This document shows, in pieces, positions 1-11,917 of a stretch of DNA of 64,000 bases. Below the pieces are notes generated by a model that did not search any database, was not told the DNA's origin, and saw nothing but the letters and a program-made list of their open reading frames with translations. Each line of letters opens with the position of its first letter. The stretch's first letter is position 1. Source of the DNA: Microbacterium croceum (GTDB lineage Bacteria > Actinomycetota > Actinomycetes > Actinomycetales > Microbacteriaceae). Where the stretch lies: NCBI RefSeq assembly GCF_023091245.1, contig NZ_JAHWXN010000002.1, positions 1-64,000 of the forward strand, written 5' to 3'. A program made the position numbers and the translations under genes.

Positions 1-117
1 CAGCCGAAGCTAGACGAGGATAATTTGGCATTTGACAAGTGCACGCTGTTGAGTTCTCAAGGATCGGATGCTCCCACGACCCAGTCATCACAACCAGGCC
101 CGAAGGGCAACTTCTCT
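1..117 (-). promoter_or_regulatory. rRNA operon leader with boxA
   Basis: Read on the minus strand, this is the transcribed leader after a strong promoter. It carries the actinobacterial antitermination element TTGAGAACTCAACAGCGTG (minus strand, from position 60 downward), which recurs in rRNA leaders and 16S-23S spacers of this group. No rRNA gene lies inside the window, so a 16S gene is expected just beyond the left edge. The boxA match is direct; the adjacent rRNA gene is inferred. Confidence 0.75.
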
Positions 118-145
118 ATCTTACCCACCCGGCCCCGCATGTCAA
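118..145 (-). promoter_or_regulatory. rrn promoter, proximal
   Basis: On the minus strand, TTGACA (140-145) and TAAGAT (118-123) are separated by 16 bases. This near-consensus vegetative promoter points leftward into the boxA leader and is typical of rRNA operons. Confidence 0.75.
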
Positions 146-214
146 ATCGACGCGCTGTCCGGATCTGAAGATCCGAAGCGCAGTCAGAACGACCGCAGAA
201 GGGGTGGACCTCCC

Positions 215-244
215 ATTCTAGACGCAAGCGTCCGCACCTCTCAA
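215..244 (-). promoter_or_regulatory. rrn promoter, distal candidate
   Basis: On the minus strand, TTGAGA (239-244) and TAGAAT (215-220) are 18 bases apart, about 95 bp upstream of the stronger promoter. Tandem promoters are common before rRNA operons. The -35 match is weaker. Confidence 0.45.
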
Positions 245-245
245 G

Positions 246-570
246 AGAGGATTTGAATAGGGAGTGTTTCTGCCGCTTGAGGGGGGTGAGGCTCTCGGCC
301 TCTCCGCTTCCCTGTGGGGCGAACAAGTAATAAGTTACGCGGATCCCGGGGTTCTGGCAAATCGGGGCGCACCCCCCGGGCGTGTCGTGAGTGGTGCCCG
401 CGCCGGTTTCCCCGGATCAGCGCCGTTTTTCCTCCAGAACGCCGCCAGGAGTACGATCACGCCATGCTCCCGCTCCCCGGCCAGCGCCTCCACTCGACCA
501 CCGTTCCCGTCCATCGGGTGCGGCACCTGAGCGGGCACGCGTTCGCGCGTCTCCGTGAGAGGAGCCTTCG
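246..570. other. Intergenic region between rrn promoters and CoA-transferase
   Basis: No convincing gene is visible. It holds GC-rich short inverted repeats around 345-385 and a TACGAT hexamer (452-457) six bases before an ATG at 464. That ATG opens a 36-codon plus-strand frame ending at 574, whose TGA overlaps the GTG of the next gene. The frame may be a leaderless leader peptide or chance. Confidence 0.5.
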
Positions 571-1881
571 GTGAACGGCGGTCACCGGCTTCTCACGCGC
601 GTGTGGAACGAGCTCGGCGCAGACCGGCGCCTGATCGAGGACGTACGCCCCTCCCCGGTTTCGGTCCCACTGCCTTCCCGGCTCTCCGCCGGCGACCTCG
701 CCTGGGCGAGCGTGGCGGCAGCGACCTGTGCCGCACACCTCGATGTCGCGGCTCTCGACCCGCATCGCATCGCCGCCGCCTACCGGAGCGACCGCGTACT
801 CACGATCGACGGCACCGCTCCCCCGGTGTGGTCGCCCTTCTCCGGGTTCTGGCGCACTCTCGACGGTTGGGTGCGCACGCATGGCAACTACCCGCACCAC
901 GCGGCCGGGCTACGCTCCGGTCTGGGAATGCCAGAGACCGCCGACGCTGATCAGGTCCGTGACGCGCTCGCGGTTCGCACGTCTTCGGATGCCGTCGCCG
1001 CGATCACGGCTGCAGGTGGCCTCGCCGTCCCCGTCGGGACGGAGGACCCCGCCCTCGATGCGGTCCTCCGATCCCGGCCGCTCCTCGACGTGCGAAGAGT
1101 CGAGACTCCTGCGGCTCCTCCGCGGCGACGCACATCCCTGTCGCAGGATCCCCCTCTCGACGGCATCCGCGTACTCGATCTCACCCGCGTCATCGCCGGA
1201 CCGGTGTGCACGCGTACCCTGGCTCTGCTGGGGGCCGACGTGCTGCGCATCGACCCTCCACATCTTTCCGAGCCGGGCTGGCAGCATCTCGACACCGGGC
1301 ATGGCAAGCGCACGGCACTCCTGGACGCGCGCTCGACGCAGATGCACGAACTTCTCGCGACTGCGGATGTCGTGGTGCTCGGGTACCGACCGGATGCGCT
1401 CGACCGGCTCGGCCTCGCGCCGAGCGATCTCATCGAGAGGCATCCCGGCCTGGTGGTCGCGCGGCTGAGCGCCTGGGGTACCGAGCATCCCCGACGCGCA
1501 GGATTCGACAGCCTGGTGCAGGCGGAGTCCGGCATCGCGTGGATCGAATCACCCGACGGTCACAACCCCGGCGCACTTCCCGCGCAGGCACTGGATCACA
1601 GCGCCGGCTATCTGCTGGCGGCGGCCGTGATCACGCTGCTCCGACGCCGCGCTGCAGAGGGCGGATCGTGGCGCGTGCAGACTTCGCTGCGACGGGTGGC
1701 CGCCGAGCTGCTCGGGATGCCGCGTCGATCGGAACCCGCCGAGGCGATCATGGACGATCCGGCACTCCACACCTCCCACTTCGAGGTGGCCGACCGCGCG
1801 GTGGTCACGTCCGCCCCCGCGATCCCCGGGTTCGACTTCGCCGCACCGCGCCCGTGGGGTCAGGATCAGCCCCGCTGGTGA
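571..1881 (+). CDS. CaiB/BaiF family III CoA-transferase
   Basis: A 436-residue family III CoA-transferase, predicted to move CoA between acyl groups in the cytosol; the substrates cannot be read from sequence. The conserved half begins near residue 195 with a Rossmann-type stretch (LDGIRVLDLTRVIAGP, then LALLGADVLRID). A second block near residue 300 contains RHPGLVVARLSAWG and GFDSLVQAESG, whose Asp near 312 aligns with the catalytic Asp of the family. The first ~190 residues are a weaker, divergent half. The GTG start is chosen for GAGAGGAG at 556-563. The 3' end overlaps the convergent DUF4184 gene by 16 bp. Confidence 0.85.
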   Translation: MNGGHRLLTRVWNELGADRRLIEDVRPSPVSVPLPSRLSAGDLAWASVAAATCAAHLDVAALDPHRIAAAYRSDRVLTIDGTAPPVWSPFSGFWRTLDGWVRTHGNYPHHAAGLRSGLGMPETADADQVRDALAVRTSSDAVAAITAAGGLAVPVGTEDPALDAVLRSRPLLDVRRVETPAAPPRRRTSLSQDPPLDGIRVLDLTRVIAGPVCTRTLALLGADVLRIDPPHLSEPGWQHLDTGHGKRTALLDARSTQMHELLATADVVVLGYRPDALDRLGLAPSDLIERHPGLVVARLSAWGTEHPRRAGFDSLVQAESGIAWIESPDGHNPGALPAQALDHSAGYLLAAAVITLLRRRAAEGGSWRVQTSLRRVAAELLGMPRRSEPAEAIMDDPALHTSHFEVADRAVVTSAPAIPGFDFAAPRPWGQDQPRW

Positions 1882-2660
1882 GGCCTCGATGACAGCGACA
1901 GGATCACGCACAGCACCAGCGTGATCGCTCCCCACAGCGCACAGGCCGGCGGGAGCACTCGGTACGCGAGGTGCTGCAGGGTGAACGCATCGGTGAGCGG
2001 GCCGTAGACGGCGAGACCGATGAACCAGGCGGCGACGAGGATGGCCGGAAGCGACACCCACCATGCGACGCGGACCGCGCCCGGCACGCGCTGCGCGGCG
2101 TCGACGCGCGCGGCACTGTGCCGCAACCGGAGCACCGCCCAGAGGCCGATGCCTGCGAGGCCCAGCACGCTGGAGCCGTACTGCAGCCACTTGTACCCGA
2201 GCAGGGGACCCCACATCTGGTCCAGGGCGGGGAAGATCTCCACACCCCAGCGTCCCTCATGCGTGAAGAGATCCCACAGGATGTGCGAGAGCACCCCGAG
2301 GACCAGCGATACCGCGAGCAGCAGCGGATACACGCGTGTCTGCCCGATGCCGACCGCACGCCCCGCCGCCACCAGGCCGGAGTCGCTCCAGTCCGCGGGA
2401 AGACGACGGGCCATCCAGAGCGGCGTGAGCTCCGGAACCGCCGGGCGCAGCACCACGCGCCAGACCAGGAAGAGCACGAACGCCAGCAGCGCCGTCCACA
2501 CGACGTTCCCCGGAGTGTGGGTGAACGTGTAGTTCAGGCCCACACCCCGAAGGAACAGCGGCAGGTCCGGCGTCATCGCGCCGATGGCGATCGCGGCTGG
2601 TACCAGAGGTGTGCGGATGAACGGCAACGCGACGATCGCATGACTCGGGGTGAACGGCAT
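1866..2660 (-). CDS. DUF4184 family integral membrane protein
   Basis: A 264-residue polytopic membrane protein. The N-terminal MPFTPSHAIVALPF and GAMTPDLPLF segments are hallmark blocks of DUF4184, a family of unknown function with conserved His and Asp residues near the membrane (HILWDLFTHEGRWG is another). About six hydrophobic segments follow. The start has GGAG five bases upstream of ATG. It sits alone between a convergent CoA-transferase and tyrS on the same strand. No biochemical role should be assigned. Confidence 0.8.
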   Translation of the reverse strand: MPFTPSHAIVALPFIRTPLVPAAIAIGAMTPDLPLFLRGVGLNYTFTHTPGNVVWTALLAFVLFLVWRVVLRPAVPELTPLWMARRLPADWSDSGLVAAGRAVGIGQTRVYPLLLAVSLVLGVLSHILWDLFTHEGRWGVEIFPALDQMWGPLLGYKWLQYGSSVLGLAGIGLWAVLRLRHSAARVDAAQRVPGAVRVAWWVSLPAILVAAWFIGLAVYGPLTDAFTLQHLAYRVLPPACALWGAITLVLCVILSLSSRPHQRG

Positions 2661-2721
2661 CCGCTCTCCTCAGGGGTCGTCGCGCCGCAGCGCTCGGGAA
2701 CAGCTACACGGAAATCGAGCG

Positions 2722-4023
2722 TCAGGCGAGGAAGACGCCGGCCAGGGTCTTCTTGCCACGCCGCAGCACCGAGACTCCGCCGGGCAGGCTCCCCTGCACG
2801 GTGGCGGCTTCGTCCTCGACGCGCACGCCGTCGAGCGAGACGCCGCCCTGCGAGATCGCGCGTCGCGCCTCCGAGAGGCTCGACACGAGGGTGGTCGCCA
2901 CCAGCGCTTCGACGACGGGGGTCCCCGCGGCGACGGTGGCGTTCGGCAGCTCCTCCAGCGCCGTGCGCAGCGTCGCGGCGTCGAGCGCGGTCAGGTCACC
3001 CTGGCCGAACAGCGCCTCGGAAGCGGCGATCACGGCAGCCGTGGCTTCGGCACCGTGAACGGTGACGCACACCTCGAGCGCGAGACGCTTCTGCGCTGCG
3101 CGCCGGAACGGCTCGGACTCGACCAGCGCCGCGTACTGCTCGATCTCGGCACGGCTGAGGAAGGTGAAGACCTTGAGCCGGTCGATCACGTCGGCATCCG
3201 TCGTGCTGAGCCAGAACTGGTACATGCGGTACGGGCTGCACATCTCGGCGTCGAGCCAGATCGCGTTGCCCTCGCTCTTGCCGAACTTCGTGCCGTCGCT
3301 GTTCGTGATCAGCGGTGTGCCGATCGCGTGCGCCGAGACGCCCTCGGCCCGACGGATGAGGTCAGTGCCGCTGGTCAGGTTGCCCCACTGATCGGATCCA
3401 CCGGTCTGGAGCACGCAGTCGTACTGGCGGTACAGCTCGAGGAAGTCCATGCCCTGCAGGATCTGGTAGCTGAACTCGGTGTAGCTGATGCCCTCGTCGG
3501 AGTTCAGACGCGCAGCGACCGCATCCTTCTTCAGCATCGTGCCGACGCGGTAGTGCTTGCCGATCTCCCGCAGGAAGTCGATCGCCGACATCGGCGCGGT
3601 CCAGTCGAGGTTGTTCACGATGCGCGCCGCGTTGTCGCCCTCGAAGCTCAGGTAGCGCTCGACCTGCGCGCGCAGGCGGCCGACCCACTCCTCGACGGTC
3701 TCGCGCGTGTTGAGCGTGCGCTCTGCGGTCGGACGCGGATCTCCGATGAGACCGGTCGAGCCGCCGACCAGGCCGAGCGGCTTGTGCCCGGCGAGCTGGA
3801 TGCGACGCAGCGTCAGCAACTGGACGAGGTTTCCCAGGTGCAGGCTCGGCGCCGTCGGATCGAACCCGCAGTAATACGTGATGGGGTCTCCCGCGAGCAG
3901 GGCGCGCAGCGCCTCCTGGTCGGTGGACACGTGGACGAGTCCGCGCCACAGCAGTTCGTCCCACACGTTCTCGAACGTCGGGTCGATCGCCGGTACAGCG
4001 GTCGTCAAAGGGGTTTCAGACAC
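2722..4023 (-). CDS. tyrS: Tyrosyl-tRNA synthetase
   Basis: Class I aminoacyl-tRNA synthetase that charges tRNA-Tyr. The 433-residue length fits the bacterial enzyme. Visible features are the HIGH-type motif HLGN at residues 62-65, the GGSTGLIGDPRP block, a tyrosine-pocket segment (SYQILQGMDFLELY), the KMSKS-type motif KFGKS, and a C-terminal S4-like RNA-binding domain (EARRAISQGGVSLDGVRV). The start is GTG. TAGCCT lies seven bases upstream, suggesting a leaderless message, although GGAG could also act as a weak ribosome site. Confidence 0.97.
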   Translation of the reverse strand: MSETPLTTAVPAIDPTFENVWDELLWRGLVHVSTDQEALRALLAGDPITYYCGFDPTAPSLHLGNLVQLLTLRRIQLAGHKPLGLVGGSTGLIGDPRPTAERTLNTRETVEEWVGRLRAQVERYLSFEGDNAARIVNNLDWTAPMSAIDFLREIGKHYRVGTMLKKDAVAARLNSDEGISYTEFSYQILQGMDFLELYRQYDCVLQTGGSDQWGNLTSGTDLIRRAEGVSAHAIGTPLITNSDGTKFGKSEGNAIWLDAEMCSPYRMYQFWLSTTDADVIDRLKVFTFLSRAEIEQYAALVESEPFRRAAQKRLALEVCVTVHGAEATAAVIAASEALFGQGDLTALDAATLRTALEELPNATVAAGTPVVEALVATTLVSSLSEARRAISQGGVSLDGVRVEDEAATVQGSLPGGVSVLRRGKKTLAGVFLA

Positions 4024-4051
4024 GCGCTCCAGGCTATCAGCGCGCGACGCC

Positions 4052-4855
4052 TCAGCTGTGCGCCGACCACCAGACGAGGAAGGCCGCGCCGAGCGCGATC
4101 ACCCAGCTGACGAGGCTGCCGACGAGGAAGTACTCGGCGCGCGCACCCGTCTCGCCGTCGCGCGAGATCTCCGGGAACCGGACGATGCCCTTCGCCGCCA
4201 GCATCGCCGCGAGGATCGGGTAGGCGGCGGCGAGCGTGAGGATGAGAACGAGCATCCGCTCGAGCGGCCCGATCAGGCGTCCGCCCTTGAAGCCCGCACG
4301 CGGATCGACAGCGGTCGTCGGTTCCGCGGTGGGCGCGACCGGCGCCGGTGTTTCGGCATCTGTTGCGGCCGGGTCGACGGCGGCGGCTGGTGCGGCGGTA
4401 TGGCGTGCTGGGTCGACCGGACGCCAGGTGTGCTCGCCGTCGAGCGCGGCACGCACCACGAGGTTGGCCGACTCGAGCAGGAAGACGGCGAGACCGAGGA
4501 CCAGCATCGCCAGGTCGAATGAGACCTCGCCGAACGGAGAGCGCAGGCGCCAGATCTGTCCGATCAGTCCGGCACCCGCCCGCTCGCCCGTCCAGATCAC
4601 CGCGCCGACGATCACGAGGGCCAGCAGCACGGCCGGCCAGAATCCCGCCGGCGATGGGCGGCCATCCGGCATGCACCACACCCAGGCCGCACCGGCGACC
4701 AGCGCCGCGATCATCGGGAGCAGCGCGTCGCTCACGCTGCCGAGCAGCAGAAGCACCACGGTGCTCGCGAGGTAGCCGATCCACCGGCGCGGCGCGAACT
4801 GACGCACCAGGTCGGCAGCGCCGATCGCGAGCAGCATGAACCCTGCGATGATCAT
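4052..4855 (-). CDS. Polytopic membrane protein, unknown function
   Basis: A 267-residue protein with about six hydrophobic segments, split by an Ala/Pro/Thr-rich linker around residues 155-195 (DPAATDAETPAPVAP). The final segments (FLVGSLVSWVIALGAAFLVWW) end close to the C terminus. Its ATG overlaps the TGA of the upstream satD-like gene by 4 bp, so the two are translationally coupled. SatD-family genes often sit beside a membrane-protein gene; I infer a joint role but see no catalytic motif. Confidence 0.7.
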   Translation of the reverse strand: MIIAGFMLLAIGAADLVRQFAPRRWIGYLASTVVLLLLGSVSDALLPMIAALVAGAAWVWCMPDGRPSPAGFWPAVLLALVIVGAVIWTGERAGAGLIGQIWRLRSPFGEVSFDLAMLVLGLAVFLLESANLVVRAALDGEHTWRPVDPARHTAAPAAAVDPAATDAETPAPVAPTAEPTTAVDPRAGFKGGRLIGPLERMLVLILTLAAAYPILAAMLAAKGIVRFPEISRDGETGARAEYFLVGSLVSWVIALGAAFLVWWSAHS

Positions 4856-5496
4856 GGCCTCTCCCCCCGCAATACGGCCAGCCCCTCGATCAGCGCCGCT
4901 GCACCCGCGCTGCGCAGGGACTTCGAGACACTCGGCTGCGTGATGCCCTCCTGCTCGGCGAGCTCGCGCTGAGAGGCTCCGATCAGGCGACCGTAGGTGA
5001 GGCGCCGCTCGCGCTCGTTCATCGAGCCGACCAGCTCGTCGCGCACGAGGAGATAGGCGTTGGATGCTCCGATCGTGCTGCTCATGACCTCATCCTGACC
5101 GGGGGCTCCGACAATCCACGAGCGCGTGCGTGGAACAGCGCGGGGCTCGCGCGCGTGCACGGTCTCGATCGCCTCGCGTGCCGCCCACCAGCCCGGCCCG
5201 TCGGTCAGCACTCCATGGGCGGAATCGACCGCGCGGATGGCGCCGACGCCGATCCCGAACCGGAAGGCGATGCCGTCCGGCAGCGCGAGCTGGATCATGA
5301 GGAGCCCGGCCATGGCATCCTCGAGGTTCGCATACACGCCCTGCTGCTCATCCCCCACCGTCGGGGTCAGCGGTTGCGAAGCCAGAGGAGTGTCGCGCTC
5401 GACGCGGGTGATCGTGTCATCCAGCACCCGCTGTGCGGCGGCGCGGTCGTCGAGCTTGCGAGAGCCCACGATATCGGCGATCACGGCGATGACCAT
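4852..5496 (-). CDS. SatD family putative DNA-binding protein
   Basis: A 214-residue protein opening with MVIAVIADIVGSRKLDDR, the signature of the SatD family (first described beside the sat genes of Streptococcus; molecular role poorly defined). Residues ~170-205 form a clear helix-turn-helix (SQRELAEQEGITQPSVSKSLR), as in sigma-70 region 4 or MarR/Cro-type readers, so DNA binding is likely. It is coupled to the membrane protein downstream. The divergent control region carries inverted ATAACC/GGTTAT half-sites that could be its own operator. Confidence 0.8.
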   Translation of the reverse strand: MVIAVIADIVGSRKLDDRAAAQRVLDDTITRVERDTPLASQPLTPTVGDEQQGVYANLEDAMAGLLMIQLALPDGIAFRFGIGVGAIRAVDSAHGVLTDGPGWWAAREAIETVHAREPRAVPRTRSWIVGAPGQDEVMSSTIGASNAYLLVRDELVGSMNERERRLTYGRLIGASQRELAEQEGITQPSVSKSLRSAGAAALIEGLAVLRGERP

Positions 5497-5499
5497 GAC

Positions 5500-5548
5500 A
5501 TAACCGTATCACGACTACTTCTGGATTAATGCGTTATTTGGTTATAGT
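5500..5548. promoter_or_regulatory. Divergent control region, satD-like and DUF1349 genes
   Basis: ATAACC (5500-5505) and GGTTAT (5540-5545) form inverted half-sites between the two divergent genes. A plus-strand -10, TATAGT (5543-5548), lies eight bases before the ATG at 5557. The region is distinctly A/T-rich for this genome. Autoregulation by the SatD helix-turn-helix is an inference. Confidence 0.4.
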
Positions 5549-5556
5549 CTGTGATC

Positions 5557-6147
5557 ATGCCTGAATCGCACATCATCCCTTGGTCCGAGGGGGCGTGGAC
5601 CCACGCCCCGCAGCACACCGCCGAAACCGCGGACGCGCATCTCGACGTCACCGCCGTCGAAGGCAGCGACGCCTGGCGGCACACCGCCTACGGCTTCGTG
5701 CACAACACCGAACACGCCCTGCTCACCCCGCTCGCGGTGGGCGAGGCGATCGAGGTCTCGTTCCGAGCGTCCTGGGACGGTCAGTTCGACCAGGCCGGCA
5801 TCTTCATCCGCATCGACGACGAGCACTGGGTCAAGACCGGAGTCGAGTTCGCCGACGGTCACCTCGGGCTCGGCGCCGTGGTCACCGACATCCGCTCGGA
5901 CTGGTCGGTCGGCTACGTCGACGACTGGCTCGAGAGCGAGATCACGGTGCGCGTCAGCCGCTGGGCCGATGCCCTGATCATCCGCGCCAAGGCAGACGAC
6001 GGCCCCTGGCGCCTGGTGCGCGTGGCACCGTTCTCCGGAGAGTCGGATGCCGCAGCCGGACCGTTCCTCGCGGCACCGATGCGCGGGGATCTCACCGTGC
6101 GCTTCATCCGGTGGGAGCGGTCGGCCGCCGACGTCGACCTGCACTGA
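5557..6147 (+). CDS. DUF1349 domain protein (concanavalin-like fold)
   Basis: A 196-residue soluble protein matching the DUF1349 family, a beta-sandwich fold related to concanavalin-A lectins and glucanases with no established reaction. Typical blocks are FRASWDGQFDQAGIFIRID, WVKTGVEF and ITVRVSRWADALIIRAK. There is no signal peptide. The ATG at 5557 is preferred over an in-frame GTG at 5551 because TATAGT at 5543-5548 would place transcription start on the ATG (leaderless). Confidence 0.8.
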   Translation: MPESHIIPWSEGAWTHAPQHTAETADAHLDVTAVEGSDAWRHTAYGFVHNTEHALLTPLAVGEAIEVSFRASWDGQFDQAGIFIRIDDEHWVKTGVEFADGHLGLGAVVTDIRSDWSVGYVDDWLESEITVRVSRWADALIIRAKADDGPWRLVRVAPFSGESDAAAGPFLAAPMRGDLTVRFIRWERSAADVDLH

Positions 6148-6200
6148 GCGCGGCCGGTTCGCCCGACGGATCTCCGTCACGGGAACCCCGCACAGGCCCG

Positions 6201-6320
6201 ACGGATCACGGAGACGATGACGGATCACGGACGATGTGCCGACATTTGCTCCGTGATCCGTCAGGACCTCCGTGATCCGTCAGGACCTCCGTGATCCGTC
6301 AGAACCTCCGGCATCAGTCA
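6201..6320. repeat. Upstream GATC-core repeat cluster of DUF559 locus
   Basis: One forward copy, TGACGGATCACGGA (6218-6231), faces three inverted copies of the 19-bp unit TCCGTGATCCGTCAGGACC starting at 6250, 6269 and 6288, plus a degenerate fourth at 6307. An extra partial copy lies at 6200-6212. The forward and first inverted copy form a perfect 14-bp stem with an 18-base loop. The spacing is exactly 19 bp and there are no unique spacers, so it is not CRISPR. Confidence 0.9.
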
Positions 6321-6419
6321 GAGCCGCCCGTCCTCCACACCGCGGCGCACGAAGGACCTATCCCCCGAACGCGGATCTGGGCGTCGACGGTCCCCCGCGA
6401 TCGCAGCAGGGTGGAGCTC

Positions 6420-7265
6420 ATGCTCTCCGCCCACGACACCATCCGCGACCTCGGGGGCATCGCCCGAGGGACGCACCTCCAGACGCTCGGCTTCACCCGG
6501 CAGCACCTCGCTGACCAGGTGAAGCGAGGCACGATCCAGCGTGTGCGACCGGGCGTCTTCGCGATACCCTCGCTTGCCGATGACATCCGCAGCGCGATCG
6601 CCCACGGCGGTGCGCTCAGTTGCGTGAGCGTGCTGCGGTCGCACGGGATCTGGGTGCTTCCCGACGAGACCGGGCCGCACGTCTGGCTCGGCCCGAGTCA
6701 GCACGCTCTCGCGCACCCGCACTGTCGCTGCATATCGCACTACTACGGCGGGACGCCGGTCCCAGGCGCGGCGAGCATCGAGCGTGCGCTGCTGCATCTG
6801 CGACGGTGCGCCGGCGACGAGGCGTTCTTCGCCGCGTATGAATCGGCTTGGCGCATCGGAAAGCTCTCTCGTGCCGCGCGAGATCGGATACGCGCAGCAC
6901 TGCCGCGAGTCGCGCGATGGCTGGTCGATCTTGCTCGCCCCGACGCTGACAGCGGTCTCGAATCGCTCCTCCGGCTGCGACTCCACCTGCTCGGCATCCG
7001 AATCGGTTGTCAGGTGACGATCGTCGGGGTGGGGAGAGTCGATTTCGTCATCGCTGGCAGGATCATCCTCGAAGCGGACGGCGAGGAGAACCATGGCTCA
7101 TCCGACAAACGCCACCGCGACCGGGTTCGGGACACGGCCGCATCCCGACTCGGCTACGAGACCCTGCGATTCGACTACGCGCAGATCGTCCACGACTGGC
7201 CCACCGTGCAGGCAGCCATCCTCGGCGCGATGCGACGCGTTCGCCCGGCCGCCGCCCGGGCATGA
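6420..7265 (+). CDS. AbiEi-like N-domain plus DUF559 (VSR-like) nuclease-fold protein
   Basis: A 281-residue protein in two parts. Residues ~1-50 (IRDLGGIARGTHLQTLGFTRQHLADQVKRG, then RVRPGVFAIP) resemble the winged-helix domain of AbiEi-type antitoxins. The C terminus (VDFVIAGRIILEADGEENHG, then RDRVRDTAASRLGYETLRFDY) matches DUF559, relatives of Vsr mismatch nicking endonucleases, with the D...E-x-D core retained. No partner toxin is adjacent. The ATG at 6420 follows GGTGGAG; an upstream in-frame start at 6291 would run through the repeats. The TGA stop (7263-7265) is the first triplet of the downstream repeat array. Solitary genes of this type are frequent in Microbacteriaceae; the function is unproven. 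Confidence 0.75.
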   Translation: MLSAHDTIRDLGGIARGTHLQTLGFTRQHLADQVKRGTIQRVRPGVFAIPSLADDIRSAIAHGGALSCVSVLRSHGIWVLPDETGPHVWLGPSQHALAHPHCRCISHYYGGTPVPGAASIERALLHLRRCAGDEAFFAAYESAWRIGKLSRAARDRIRAALPRVARWLVDLARPDADSGLESLLRLRLHLLGIRIGCQVTIVGVGRVDFVIAGRIILEADGEENHGSSDKRHRDRVRDTAASRLGYETLRFDYAQIVHDWPTVQAAILGAMRRVRPAAARA

Positions 7266-7422
7266 CAGATCCCGGAACGGATGACAGATCACGGAACGGA
7301 TGACAGATCACGGAACGGATGACGGATCGCGGAGCGGATGACAGATCCCGGAACGGATGACAGATCACGGAGAGTTTCGCGGAGATCCTTCGTCGAATCG
7401 TCCATTTCTCCGTGATCCGTCA
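7263..7422. repeat. Downstream GATC-core tandem repeat array
   Basis: Five head-to-tail 19-bp units of the form TGACAGATCACGGAACGGA start at 7263, 7282, 7301, 7320 and 7339. A sixth partial copy is at 7358-7371, and one inverted copy, TCCGTGATCCGTCA, at 7409-7422. The inverted copy is identical to the upstream cluster. Units differ by only one to three substitutions, implying recent amplification or homogenisation. Confidence 0.92.
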
Positions 7423-7459
7423 GCCGTGAACCACCGACCGGGTCGTGGACCGACGCGAT

Positions 7460-11017
<3,558 letters not shown>

Positions 11018-11021
<4 letters not shown>

Positions 11022-11917
11022 CCTGCCACCACTTCCGTTCCGATTCCCTTGTTGGTGAAGAGTTCGACGAGCACAGAGTGCGGCACCCGCCCGTCGATGA
11101 TCGCAGCGGCGTCCACGCCGTTCTCGACGGCTTCGAGGCACGCGCGCATCTTCGGGATCATGCCCGACTCGAGGCTCGGCAGCATCTCGGTGAGAGCCGT
11201 GGAGGTGAGGTGCGACACGAGCGAGTCCCGATGGGGCCAGTCCGCGTAGAGCCCCGGCACATCCGTGAGGATCACGAGCTTGCGGGCGTTCAGCGCCACC
11301 GCGAGCGCTGACGCTGCGGCATCCGCGTTGACGTTCAGCGAGTGTCCTGGATGGTCGAGGTCCGGCGCGATGCTGGAGACCACGGGAATTCGGCCGGCCG
11401 CCAGGTGGTCGAGCACCGGAGTGGGGTCCACCTCCACCACGTCGCCGACGCGGCCGAGGTCGATCTCTTCTCCGTCGATCATGACGCCGCGGCGACGGCC
11501 GCCGAACAGACCTGCGTCCTCACCGCTGAGTCCCGTGGCGATGGGCCCGTGGGAGTTGATCTTGGTGACCAGCTGCGGGTTGACCTGACCGGTGAGCACC
11601 ATGCGCACCACGCTGATCGCCTCGGTGTTGGTGACCCGGTAGCCGCCCTTGAACTCGCTGGGGATGTCGAGCCGCTGCAGCATGTCGGAGATCTGCGGGC
11701 CTCCGCCGTGCACGACCACCGGCTGCACTCCGACGTAGCGGAGGTAGGCGATGTCCTGCGCGAACGCGTCCTGCAGCTCTTCCGAGACCATGGCGTTGCC
11801 GCCGTACTTGACGACCACGATCTGATCGCGGAACTTCTTCAGCCACGGCAGCGACTCGATGAGGGTCGTGGCCTTCTGGGCCGCGACCTCGGCAGGCGTG
11901 TCCTGGATGTCCGTCAT
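11018..11917 (-). CDS. argB: Acetylglutamate kinase
   Basis: Phosphorylates N-acetylglutamate. The 299 residues show the amino-acid-kinase fold: VVKYGGNAM (phosphate loop), [23 protein letters not shown], and LTDVPGLY near the nucleotide site. The C-terminal [29 protein letters not shown] is typical. The N terminus carries a short helical extension, as in arginine-inhibited hexameric forms, so feedback control by arginine is plausible but inferred. ATGA overlap with argJ. Confidence 0.97.

Noticed and set aside
57-326. 89-codon minus-strand frame over the rrn promoters
   Set aside because: It spans both rRNA promoters and the leader, which explain the sequence better.
2650-4110. Plus-strand 486-codon frame over tyrS
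   Set aside because: Antisense shadow of tyrS, which has all its catalytic motifs.
7263-7422. CRISPR-like array
   Set aside because: Units are 19 bp, directly abutting, with no unique spacers and no cas genes.
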